From assembly GCA_016744115.1 (NCBI GenBank), contig JADGEZ010000009.1, positions 1-56,259 of the forward strand: DNA of 56,259 nt. The letters run 5' to 3'. Shown piece after piece: positions 37,429 to 45,302 of the stretch. Position numbers and translations under genes: made by a program. The notes under the pieces are model-generated. The model was not told the DNA's origin, ran no database searches, and saw nothing but the letters and a program-made list of their open reading frames with translations. The stretch comes from Sulfurimonas sp. Lineage in GTDB: Bacteria; Campylobacterota; Campylobacteria; Campylobacterales; Sulfurimonadaceae. How positions within the stretch are numbered: position 1 is the stretch's first letter; every line of letters starts with the position of its first letter.

Positions 37429-38673
37429 ATGAAAAGTAAAAATATCTATGATGCCATTGTTATTGGTTCTGGAGCTGCTGGGATAATCTCTGCCATTATA
37501 TCAGCAAGAGAGGGAAAAAAAGTACTTCTCTTAGAAAAGCTTTCTCAAATAGCATCAAAACTCAAAGCAACAGGTGGTGGTCGCTGCAATCTCACTAATA
37601 CTCTTTCAAATGAAGATTTTATGGCTAGATTTGGAAAAAATGGCAGATTTATGCAAGATGCTTTAGCTGATTTTAATCATAAAGATTTAATCTCTTTTTT
37701 TAAAGACATTGGTGTTGAGACTCATGCTCCTGATGGCTTTAGAGTTTTTCCACTTTCTCATTCATCTCTAACTATTATAAAAGCATTAAAAGATGAGATG
37801 CAAAGACTAGGTGTCAAGCTTATATGTGATGAAAAAGCTCAAGAGTTTTTAATCCATGATTCACAAATAACCGCTGTAAAAACTCTCAAAAGTACCTTTT
37901 ACACTTCACATGTTATCTTAGCTACAGGAGGGCTTGGTTATCCCGTTCTAGGAGCCCAGGGAGATGGACATAGTATCGCAAAAGATATAGGACACACTTG
38001 TACACAACTCCATCCAGCCATGATGCCACTTAAAACAAAAGAGACTTGGGTAAGTGAGTGTCGTGCGGATACCATTGCAAAAGTTGAGCTAAGAGTTGAT
38101 TTGAAAAAGCATAGAAAACTGAAAGAAAAAGGTGATTTGATTTTTACAAAAACTGGGATTAGAGGTCCTGTAGTTTTGGACTTTGCTAGAGAAGTTACAC
38201 CCTTACTACAAAAATACGGTGAAGTACCCCTACTTTTAAATCTCACAAAAGGGATGAATGAGGAAGATATTATAAAACATATCAAAAGAGAAGTATCTCA
38301 TAATCCGCACATCACTTTTTTAGAGATTGTCAAAAAACTACTCCCCGATGCCATAAGTCATGAACTTTGTAAACTTTGTGATATTAATCCTAGTCTCACG
38401 AACAAAGAAGTTGAAGGCAAAAACAAGGCTAAACTCATCCAAATCCTAGCATGGACACCCCTTACAGTTACAAGCCATGATGGTTTTAAAATGGCAATGA
38501 TGACAAGAGGTGGGATAAAACTAACAGAGATAAATCCTAAAACTATGCAAAGTAAATTTATCAAAGGCTTATACTTTTGTGGAGAGATTATGAACCTAGA
38601 TGGACCTTGTGGGGGCTACAACTTACAATGGAGTTTCGCAAGTGGAGCATTAGCAGGAAAACTATTGGATTAG
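37429..38673 (+). CDS. BaiN/HI0933-type FAD-dependent oxidoreductase
   Basis: 414-residue flavoprotein: AIVIGSGAAGIISA (FAD), LLEKLSQIASKLKATGGGRCNLTN, FRVFPLSHSS, VILATGGLGYPVLGAQGDGHSIA, FTKTGIRGPVVLDFAR and the C-terminal GLYFCGEIMNLDGPCGGYNLQWSFASG. These are the family's standard blocks. The substrate is unknown; relatives act on steroids or unidentified enones. I chose the ATG at 37429, 7 bases after the preceding stop; a TTG at 37411 is the alternative. It overlaps the convergent methyltransferase gene by 4 bases. Confidence 0.9.
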   Translation: MKSKNIYDAIVIGSGAAGIISAIISAREGKKVLLLEKLSQIASKLKATGGGRCNLTNTLSNEDFMARFGKNGRFMQDALADFNHKDLISFFKDIGVETHAPDGFRVFPLSHSSLTIIKALKDEMQRLGVKLICDEKAQEFLIHDSQITAVKTLKSTFYTSHVILATGGLGYPVLGAQGDGHSIAKDIGHTCTQLHPAMMPLKTKETWVSECRADTIAKVELRVDLKKHRKLKEKGDLIFTKTGIRGPVVLDFAREVTPLLQKYGEVPLLLNLTKGMNEEDIIKHIKREVSHNPHITFLEIVKKLLPDAISHELCKLCDINPSLTNKEVEGKNKAKLIQILAWTPLTVTSHDGFKMAMMTRGGIKLTEINPKTMQSKFIKGLYFCGEIMNLDGPCGGYNLQWSFASGALAGKLLD

Positions 38674-39224
38674 TACTTTTTTGCTACTAAAGAAGCTACT
38701 TTATTTTTTTCGCCCCTAAGGTTTACGCCATCTTTTTCTTCATAATATATAATATCTAAGTCGCTAAAAACATCTAAGAGTTCGTTTATTTGAAGTAGAT
38801 AAGCTGGATTCATACTTCCATTTTCTGGTGTATCATGGGCAACGATAAAGGTTTCAAATATTAACAAGCCACCTTCTTTTAAAGAGCTTATCATCTGATA
38901 CATTAAGCGACGATTTAAATAATTACAATTAAGGATCAAGTCATAAGTATTTTTTTTTAAATCATACTCATCTAAATCTTTTTCTATTTTTATGATATTT
39001 TGAGTATCTTTAACTTCAGAGAGTGCATAATCAGAAAAATCTACAGCATCAACTACAAAACCTAAACTCTCTAAATAATGAGTATTTCTACCCGTTCCAC
39101 AGGCTAAATCTAAAGCATAACCGTGATTAGCGTGTTTGATATAGTCCTGTAAAATTGGGCTTACTTTATGAAGCATTGGTTTTTCAACATGTCTCTTGTT
39201 CCAGCGTTGTTTATCTTCTATCAT
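38670..39224 (-). CDS. Class I SAM-dependent methyltransferase (TehB-like)
   Basis: 184 residues: WNKRHVEKPM near the start, SAM motif ALDLACGTGRNTHYLESLGF, D in VDAVDFS, LILNCNYLNRRLM and GGLLIFETFIV. Resembles the TehB/thiopurine-type small methyltransferases that handle toxic small molecules, but the substrate is unknown. Start is the ATG at 39224 with AGGAG 8 bases upstream; the longer in-frame TTG version would swallow this site. Confidence 0.85.
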   Translation of the reverse strand: MIEDKQRWNKRHVEKPMLHKVSPILQDYIKHANHGYALDLACGTGRNTHYLESLGFVVDAVDFSDYALSEVKDTQNIIKIEKDLDEYDLKKNTYDLILNCNYLNRRLMYQMISSLKEGGLLIFETFIVAHDTPENGSMNPAYLLQINELLDVFSDLDIIYYEEKDGVNLRGEKNKVASLVAKKY

Positions 39225-39276
39225 TAAACTTCTCCTCAAAGTTGTAAATTATTGTAATATTCTAATATCATGATTA

Positions 39277-39298
39277 TAAGTAATAGGGCATAAATAAC
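39277..39298. repeat. 22-bp direct repeat shared with 55637-55658
   Basis: Bases 39277-39298 (core AAGTAATAGGGCATAAATAA) are identical to 55637-55658. This copy also carries the left arm of an inverted repeat: ATAAGTAATA at 39276-39285 pairs with TATTACTTAT at 39360-39369. Both copies sit beside accessory or broken genes. Confidence 0.55.
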
Positions 39299-39394
39299 AT
39301 AAAATAATTTATCAAGCACTCAATGATACTTCTTTCGGAATCTTAGGCTAGTAAGATGTTATTACTTATGCAGTTTTAAATTACAGGAGATTCC

Positions 39395-39424
39395 ATGAAA
39401 CACTTGATTACAAAAAACCAATGA
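39395..39424 (+). pseudogene. Nine-codon stub of a truncated gene
   Basis: GGAG at a good distance precedes ATG and codons MKHLITKNQ, then TGA at 39422-39424. The stub ends exactly where similarity of the opposing methylase fragment stops, so it looks like the 5' end of a lost gene cut at a deletion junction. The family is not identified. Confidence 0.4.
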
Positions 39425-39794
39425 ATGTATATCATCTTAATTTGTTCAGCATAAGCATTTTTAAGATGTTTTAATACTTCAAGATTATCACCTTTGATTA
39501 AAAGATTTTCACTATTTTTATTTTCTATTTTTGTATTATGTTCTACATCTTCTTTTAAAAATGTCAAAGGATTTTCATTGCTGAGTAATCTAGCATAAGA
39601 TTTACCAAGCCAATTTAAAGAGTAACTTTCTTTTGAGAGTTCAAGCCCATTAAGTTGAACTATCTCTTGTATCTTTTGAGAAATAATGCACCATTTTTAT
39701 CAAAACAACTAGGAAAATTCTTTTTTAATATCTCTAGTTGTGTACTATTTACAGTTATATTTGAATTATCATTTATTATCTCTTTGTTAAGCAT
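39424..39794 (-). pseudogene. Remnant of a type III restriction DNA methylase (mod)
   Basis: An ATG at 39794 opens MLNKEIINDNSNITVN...FDKNGA, then the frame breaks. Shifted by one frame it continues IISQKIQEIVQLNGLELSKESYSLNWLGKSYARLL (split here as IISQKIQEIV and LNWLGKSYARLL) to ENLLIKGDNLEVLKHLKNAY and KMIYI. In intact Mod proteins the next residues are DPPYNT, the catalytic motif IV; here the sequence stops matching at 39424. So one frameshift plus loss of roughly five-sixths of the gene. No res gene is in the window. Confidence 0.75.
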
Positions 39795-39900
39795 TAATCT
39801 TTATCTCCAACATAAACTTATATGAATAGATTTTATCGCTTTAATGATGTTAATTTGATAAAGTTAATTAAGAATACACCTTTTAAGTTGGTTTAATAGC

Positions 39901-39976
39901 ACGGCTAATTCATACAGCCTGTCATTCTGAACTTAATTGAGAATCTAGTAGACCCTAAATAAAGTTCAGGGTGACA
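39901..39976. repeat. Palindromic intergenic element, family A copy 2 (inverted)
   Basis: Reads ACGGCTAATTCATACAGCC, TGTCATTCTGAACTT, GAGAATCTAG, then AGACCCT...AAGTTCAGGGTGACA. This is the reverse orientation of the copies at 19487-19570 and 55549-55634. It lies just downstream of the aminotransferase gene. The rest of 39795-40028 shows no gene. Confidence 0.7.
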
Positions 39977-40028
39977 GCGGATTTAATTCTTTTCAAATTA
40001 AACCCTTATAGGAAACGAGGGTAAAAAA

Positions 40029-41195
40029 TTATTTTAAACTCTCAACAAACTCAGCAATTCTTTTTATCCCCTCACGAATAGTATCTATATCTGTTGCAAA
40101 GGAAAGTCTAAAGTATCCCTCACTACCAAAAGCAACACCTGGAACAACAGCTACGAGCTTTTTATCTAACAACTCTTTTGCAAATGTAAGTGAATCAGAA
40201 CTTATTTTTTTAATGTTTACAAAGAGATAAAATGCACCATCAGGAGTTTGAACACTTAAACCCTCTATCTCATTCATAAGTTTTACAGCCTCATCTCTAC
40301 GAGAAATAAAGGCTTTTTTCATCATAGCAATATCAGCGTCAGCACTTCCATTAAGTCCAGCGATAGCCGCTAGTTGAGTGATAGAGTTTATGTTTGATGT
40401 ACTTTGAGATTGAAGTTTTTTTGTTGCTTTAATTAGCTCTGTATTAGCCGCTGCCATATAGCCAAATCTCCAACCAGTCATAGCGACTGATTTTGAAAGA
40501 CCGTTAATAGTTACGGTGCGTTGAAACATATCATCACTTACAGCGGCACATGATGTAAAAGTCCCCTCATAAGTAAGTTTTTCATACATCTCATCACTAG
40601 CCACGACAATATCAGTTCCCTCTAAGACTTTTCCAAGTGCTTTTAACTCTTCTCTTGTATAAATAGAACCTGTAGGGTTTGATGGTGTCGTTAAGACAAG
40701 CATTCGTGTTTTGTCTGTTATGGCATTTTTTAATTGTTTTGGAGTGATTTTAAAGTTACTTGTATCATCTGTTTGAATCTCAACAACCTTTCCTCCACAG
40801 TAGTTTACTAACTCTGGATAGGTAACCCAATAAGGAGCAGGGATAATCACTTCAGCACCATCTTCAATAAGAGCTGAAAAAAGGTTAAACAAGGAATGCT
40901 TTGCACCATTATTTACCATTATCTGATTTGGAGCATATATAAGACCGTTATCTCTTTTGAGCTTGTTTGCAATAGCTTCTCTTAAAGCGATAACACCATC
41001 AACAGCAGTATATTTTGTAAAATCTTCATTGATAGCAGTAATTGCCGCATCTTTGATTACTTGAGGTGTCCCAAAGTCAGGCTCACCCGCAGAAAAACTA
41101 AGTATATCTTTCCCCTCAGCCTTAAGCTCTTGTGCAAGCGTTGTGATAGCAATTGTAATTGATTCTGAAAGTATATTAACGCGTTTTGTTAGCAT
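40029..41195 (-). CDS. aspC: PLP-dependent aspartate aminotransferase (class I)
   Basis: Transfers the amino group between aspartate and 2-oxoglutarate. 388 residues from the ATG at 41195 with GAGGA at 8 bases (a longer in-frame version from further upstream has no ribosome site). Blocks: FSAGEPDFGTP, KYTAVDGVIALREAIA, NNGAKHSLFNLF, LTTPSNPTGSIYTREEL, ASDEMYEKLTY, and the cofactor Lys in TINGLSKSVAMTGWRFGYMAA, with RLSFA at the end. The fold is the AspC-Ib (prephenate/aspartate) type. Gene symbol is by function, not orthology. Confidence 0.92.
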   Translation of the reverse strand: MLTKRVNILSESITIAITTLAQELKAEGKDILSFSAGEPDFGTPQVIKDAAITAINEDFTKYTAVDGVIALREAIANKLKRDNGLIYAPNQIMVNNGAKHSLFNLFSALIEDGAEVIIPAPYWVTYPELVNYCGGKVVEIQTDDTSNFKITPKQLKNAITDKTRMLVLTTPSNPTGSIYTREELKALGKVLEGTDIVVASDEMYEKLTYEGTFTSCAAVSDDMFQRTVTINGLSKSVAMTGWRFGYMAAANTELIKATKKLQSQSTSNINSITQLAAIAGLNGSADADIAMMKKAFISRRDEAVKLMNEIEGLSVQTPDGAFYLFVNIKKISSDSLTFAKELLDKKLVAVVPGVAFGSEGYFRLSFATDIDTIREGIKRIAEFVESLK

Positions 41196-41235
41196 GAAAA
41201 ATCCTCTAAAATTATATAGGAACATTATACTTAAA

Positions 41236-41254
41236 TAATAGACTTCTTGCAAAA
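41236..41254. repeat. Third copy of the AATAGACTTCTTGCAAAA motif
   Basis: Identical over 19 bases to the right arm of the inverted repeat at 131-152, here as a single arm upstream of the aminotransferase gene and the broken secreted-protein gene. Confidence 0.5.
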
Positions 41255-41377
41255 AGTAGTTAAAACCTTTTTAACTCCCTTGATAATTGATATAAAATAA
41301 ATCATGTTCATAAATTCTCTTTAAAGTTAGTCTACTATAATGGGTGCGAATGAATAGTTATAGAAAGGATTAAACAC

Positions 41378-41827
41378 ATGAAAAAGATTATTATTCATAT
41401 TTTTATAGTTTCAAATTTGCTTTTTGGAGGAATGAATAATAGTAACATTATTGATTATGAAAAATTCGATTGAATGTCATCAAGGGAACTTACAAGGTCA
41501 ATTGCAAATGAGTTTGCTAAAAATTTACCTTTACAAATTGATTACCTAACCCAAATGACTAGTATTCTTGGTTTAGGTAACAGCGTTCTAACAAGAAAAC
41601 AAATTAATATAAAACATAAAAATATCAATAGTTTTTGGAAAACAAATAAGAACGAATTTATTAAAGCTATGTATAAAATTGATTCTCAAAATATCTGCTA
41701 TGAGCCTATTTGGCAATATTTTATTATAAAAAGAAATATAATAGCAAAGTTTAATTATACTGATACTGATAATAAACCTTTGTTTAATTATACAGTAGAA
41801 AAATTTGATTGTAAAAAAATAATATAA
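41378..41827 (+). pseudogene. Secreted small protein interrupted by in-frame TGA
   Basis: ATG at 41378 (AAAGGA about 10 bases upstream) opens a signal peptide (MKKIIIHIFIVSNLLFGG) and runs to ...YEKFD, then TGA at 41471-41473. The same frame goes on for 117 codons (MSSRELTRSIANEFAKNLPLQ... to VEKFDCKKII). Similar exported families have Cys at this point (DC-x-S-x-x-ELT), and TGT to TGA is a single change, so the full product would be about 149 residues. The downstream part has no signal peptide and no own ribosome site, so it is unlikely to work alone. Confidence 0.65.
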
Positions 41828-41975
41828 CTAATAGACCATTGTCAAGACAAAAGTATAAACAGTATAAGCTAAAAGGATACCAGTTAGAAAATGTATAATC
41901 TTATATTTAAAAAATAAGTACCTTCTCAAACAGTTATTAATGCTTTGCTCAGAAAAGAACTACAAGTAGTATAGT

Positions 41976-42731
41976 ATGGAATTTTCAGCAGAATTATTAT
42001 CAATCTTATTTTGTGTGGGAATACTCGCTGGGATAATAGATACTATAGCAGGTGGAGGTGGATTGATAACTATTCCAGCACTATTATTTACAGGTATGCC
42101 TCCAGCAATAGCCCTTGCTACAAATAAACTACAGTCAGTTTTTGGTACTTTTACTGCTTCTTTATATTTCATTAGAAAGAAAATAATTAATTTAAAAGAT
42201 ATGAAATTAATGATAATTATTGCTTTTTTTAGTTCTATATTAGGAGGATGGGCTTTACTTAAAATTGATTCATCTTTGCTAATAAAAATTATTCCTATTC
42301 TTTTAATACTAATTGGAATATATTTTTTATTTTCCAAAGATATAGGCAAAGTAGAAAAACATAAAATAGTATCGACTATCTTTTTCACATTAACATTTGT
42401 AGTAATAATAAGTTTTTATGATGGTTTCTTTGGACCAGGAACAGGTTCATTTTTTACAATTGCTTTTATATATTTCTTAGGTAACAATATATTACAAGCT
42501 ACAGCACAAACAAAAATATTAAATCTTGCTACAAATCTAGGTTCATTATTGGTTTTTTCTTGTTTAGGAGAAATATATTTATTAATTGGTTTAGTTATGG
42601 GATTTGGACAAATAATTGGTGCAACTATTGGAGCTAAACTAGTTATATCAAAGGGGCAAAAATTAATACGACCACTTGTCATAATTATTAGTTTTGCAAT
42701 GTCTTTTAAGTTATTATTTTTTTCAACATAA
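41976..42731 (+). CDS. TSUP/TauE-SafE family membrane transporter
   Basis: 251 residues with about seven to eight membrane helices in two repeats. The repeat hallmarks are GGGGLITIPALLFTGMPPAIALATNKLQ (GGGGLITIP and PPAIALATNKLQ) and FYDGFFGPGTGSFFTIAFIYF. Members export sulfite, sulfoacetate or similar anions; which one is unknown. In a sulfur oxidiser, sulfite export would make sense. The ribosome site before the ATG is weak. Confidence 0.88.
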   Translation: MEFSAELLSILFCVGILAGIIDTIAGGGGLITIPALLFTGMPPAIALATNKLQSVFGTFTASLYFIRKKIINLKDMKLMIIIAFFSSILGGWALLKIDSSLLIKIIPILLILIGIYFLFSKDIGKVEKHKIVSTIFFTLTFVVIISFYDGFFGPGTGSFFTIAFIYFLGNNILQATAQTKILNLATNLGSLLVFSCLGEIYLLIGLVMGFGQIIGATIGAKLVISKGQKLIRPLVIIISFAMSFKLLFFST

Positions 42732-42752
42732 AATAAATAATCAAATTTAAGG

Positions 42753-43454
42753 CTAGTTTTTCATAGCTGTAATAAAAGTTTCATAAATATTTTCTAACTC
42801 TAAATCCTCTTCTAGTACATTTTTGTTGTCTTCAACAAGGATATGTTCTAAAACTGCTACACGCTTGAGAAGGTATTCAAACATCTCTTTATTAATATCT
42901 GGAAGCATATTGTGCATAAAAGGATCTGTACATCTTCCTTTTTCAATCACATGAGCTGGAATACCAATCGCAGTAGAACAATCAGGTACTTCTTTTACGA
43001 CAACAGAATTTGCCCCTATTTTAGCGTATTCGCCAATGGTGATGTTTCCAAGAATTTTTGCACCAGCACCTAAAACAGCACCTTTTCTTATAGTAGGATG
43101 TCGTTTTCCATGTTTGAGTGAAACACCACCAAGCGTAACTCCTTGATATATAACAACATCTTCTTCTATGATGGCAGTCTCGCCTATGACAACACCATTT
43201 CCATGATCTATAAAAACTCTTTGACCAATTCGTGCGGCTGGATGAATATCAATATGAGTTAAGATTTGAGTAAATCCCATAATCATTCTCGCAAAGCGTT
43301 TAAAACCTGAGTTATAAAGCCTACTTGCTATTCTGTACCAAGCTATTGCCCAAACACCAGGGTAGTTAAAAAGAAAATCAAGCCTTGAGGACAGTGCTGG
43401 ATCATTCTTGTAAGCGTTTGCAAAGTCTTCTTTTATATCGCTGTAAATTCCCAA
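42753..43454 (-). CDS. cysE: Serine O-acetyltransferase
   Basis: Acetylates serine for cysteine synthesis. The 233 residues have an N-terminal helical part (IKEDFANAYKNDPA), then a left-handed beta-helix of hexapeptide repeats with IDIHPAARIGQRVFIDHGNGVVIGETA, VTLGG...KHGKRHPTIRKGAVLGAGAKILG and IGANSVVV. The catalytic His/Asp are in place. TTG start with AAGGA at 8 bases. It follows speA by 10 bases, so the two may be one unit. Confidence 0.93.
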   Translation of the reverse strand: MGIYSDIKEDFANAYKNDPALSSRLDFLFNYPGVWAIAWYRIASRLYNSGFKRFARMIMGFTQILTHIDIHPAARIGQRVFIDHGNGVVIGETAIIEEDVVIYQGVTLGGVSLKHGKRHPTIRKGAVLGAGAKILGNITIGEYAKIGANSVVVKEVPDCSTAIGIPAHVIEKGRCTDPFMHNMLPDINKEMFEYLLKRVAVLEHILVEDNKNVLEEDLELENIYETFITAMKN

Positions 43455-43464
43455 ATTTTGATCC

Positions 43465-45294
43465 TTATTTTGTAGTTCGTAAATAAGTATTTTGTTGTAA
43501 AAATATATTTAATTGAAGAAGTGTATCGTTTTTTTCTTTTTCTGTAATAAAATCGCTGTTTAAAATATCCTTTTCAAGCTTATCTAAAATTTCATCTTTA
43601 GTGTAGCCTATAGAATCTAAAGTATTTAAAATTGACTTTGACTCAATAGAATTAGTGATTTTATATGTAGAGTTGGTGATAGTAATCGTATATTCACTAG
43701 GTTTTGTAAATAAATTATGATTCATCCCTAAGGTTTCTTGATATGCACCGAGATTGAAAAATCCAAGAAAATAATCGTCTTTATCAAGATTAATATCATG
43801 TAAGTAAAGAGGCTTTTCTGGTTTAAAGCCTATCTCTCCATCGCTATCACAAGTTATATCCCAAAGAGCAGCTGCACGATGAGGAGTGTCATTTAAATGA
43901 TGTATGGGCATCACAGGGAAATGTTGTTTTAGACCCCAGTAATCAGGAAGACTTTGAAAAATAGAAGCATTTATGAGGTATCTCTCTTGAAGTTTACTTT
44001 GAAGTTGTTCTAGTTCTATTGTAGGGCTAGCTGATTTTAAATAGAGTGCTTTTTTTATAATATTATGGACAAGAATTTCGCCATTAGAACGATCTTGCAA
44101 GTCGATATAACCTAAATCAAAAAGGGTTAAAATAGATTCGATATGATCAAGAGCATCGTGAAGGTATTCAATGGCATTGGCATGATTTAACAATTTGTTT
44201 AAATCTACAAGTTCATCAATTAAAGGTGGATTTTTTTCTTTAAAGTGTAAAAATTCTTCTTGATAGTCTTGAGAAAATAATTCTAAAACAGGAGTGATTA
44301 AAACTAGATGTGAGGCTATGATAAACCTTCCAGATTCTGTAAAAATATTTGGATGTTTTACATTTTTAGCGTCCATTATTTCACCGAGTAAAAATACAAC
44401 GGAGCTTGAAAATTCTTTGATTGAGTAATTTCTTGATTTTGAATGAGAATGTTGTTCATATTCAACTGCTAGTCCTCCACCAATATTTAGATTATCAAGA
44501 GATGAAGCACCTAGCCGTCTAAGTTCAGCATATATATTTCCAACTTCACGAAGAGCTTTTTTTATAGGAGCAATATCTTGCATCTGTGAGCCAATATGAA
44601 AATGAATCATAGTAAGTTTATTTAAAAGTTTAGCATCTTTTAAAAGTTTAATGGCTTGGATAATTTCTGTAGCCGTTAAGCCAAATTTTGCGTCCATTCC
44701 AGAACTTTTTGCCCATGTTCCTTTTCCAACACTATGAAGTCTTACTCTAATTCCAATATTTGGTACTCTTAAAGAGTTTTCACTTGCAACCTCTATAATA
44801 GTCTTGAGTTCGTTTAGTCCCTCTATCGTTAAAGTTATTTCATGCCCACTTTGTGCTGCGATAAATCCTAAGCTAATCATCTCCTTATCTTTAAAACCAT
44901 TTACGGTAATATTTGCACCTAGAGGAGTTTTATACATAGCTAATGCAAGTTCTGCTTTACTTCCAGCCTCTAGTCCGTATTGGTATGATTTTCCCTCTTT
45001 TATGATAGCCTCGACAGCGTGAGGAAACTGATTTACCTTGAGTGGAAATACTGCTTTAAAATCGCCTTTGTAGTTGTTTTCTTCAATAGCGTGTTTAAAG
45101 TTATCATAAAGACTATCTATTTGTTTTCTGATTAAATGTGCAAAACGAAGTAAGACAGGACCTCTTACTCCAGAGGAGCGAATCTCTTCTATGATTTTGA
45201 GTAAAGAGGGTTTGCTTTTATAGTTGAGTTTTAACTCTCCATTTTCTATAATAAAATTATCACTTGCCCATAAGTCAAGACCATAATTTTTCAA
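43465..45294 (-). CDS. speA: Biosynthetic arginine decarboxylase
   Basis: PLP enzyme making agmatine, the first step of putrescine/spermidine synthesis. The 609 residues match SpeA: YGLDLWASDNFII, FPLKVNQFPHAV (PLP Lys), YGLEAGSKAELALAM, MIHFHIGSQM, NIGGGLAVEYEQ, FTESGRFIIASH and CDSDGEIGF near the C-terminus. TTG start with AGG at about 8 bases. agmatine-processing genes are not seen here. Confidence 0.94.
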   Translation of the reverse strand: MKNYGLDLWASDNFIIENGELKLNYKSKPSLLKIIEEIRSSGVRGPVLLRFAHLIRKQIDSLYDNFKHAIEENNYKGDFKAVFPLKVNQFPHAVEAIIKEGKSYQYGLEAGSKAELALAMYKTPLGANITVNGFKDKEMISLGFIAAQSGHEITLTIEGLNELKTIIEVASENSLRVPNIGIRVRLHSVGKGTWAKSSGMDAKFGLTATEIIQAIKLLKDAKLLNKLTMIHFHIGSQMQDIAPIKKALREVGNIYAELRRLGASSLDNLNIGGGLAVEYEQHSHSKSRNYSIKEFSSSVVFLLGEIMDAKNVKHPNIFTESGRFIIASHLVLITPVLELFSQDYQEEFLHFKEKNPPLIDELVDLNKLLNHANAIEYLHDALDHIESILTLFDLGYIDLQDRSNGEILVHNIIKKALYLKSASPTIELEQLQSKLQERYLINASIFQSLPDYWGLKQHFPVMPIHHLNDTPHRAAALWDITCDSDGEIGFKPEKPLYLHDINLDKDDYFLGFFNLGAYQETLGMNHNLFTKPSEYTITITNSTYKITNSIESKSILNTLDSIGYTKDEILDKLEKDILNSDFITEKEKNDTLLQLNIFLQQNTYLRTTK

Positions 45295-45302
45295 TAAAGA
45301 AC

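Noticed and set aside
41471-41473. Selenocysteine at the in-frame TGA
   Set aside because: No convincing SECIS hairpin right after the codon and a one-base change from Cys explains it better; kept only as an outside option.
41921-41974. Short frame ending ...PSQTVINALLRKELQVV, like the tail of a CopG/BrnA-type antitoxin
   Set aside because: Only 18 codons with a stop just upstream; too short to tell a relic from chance.
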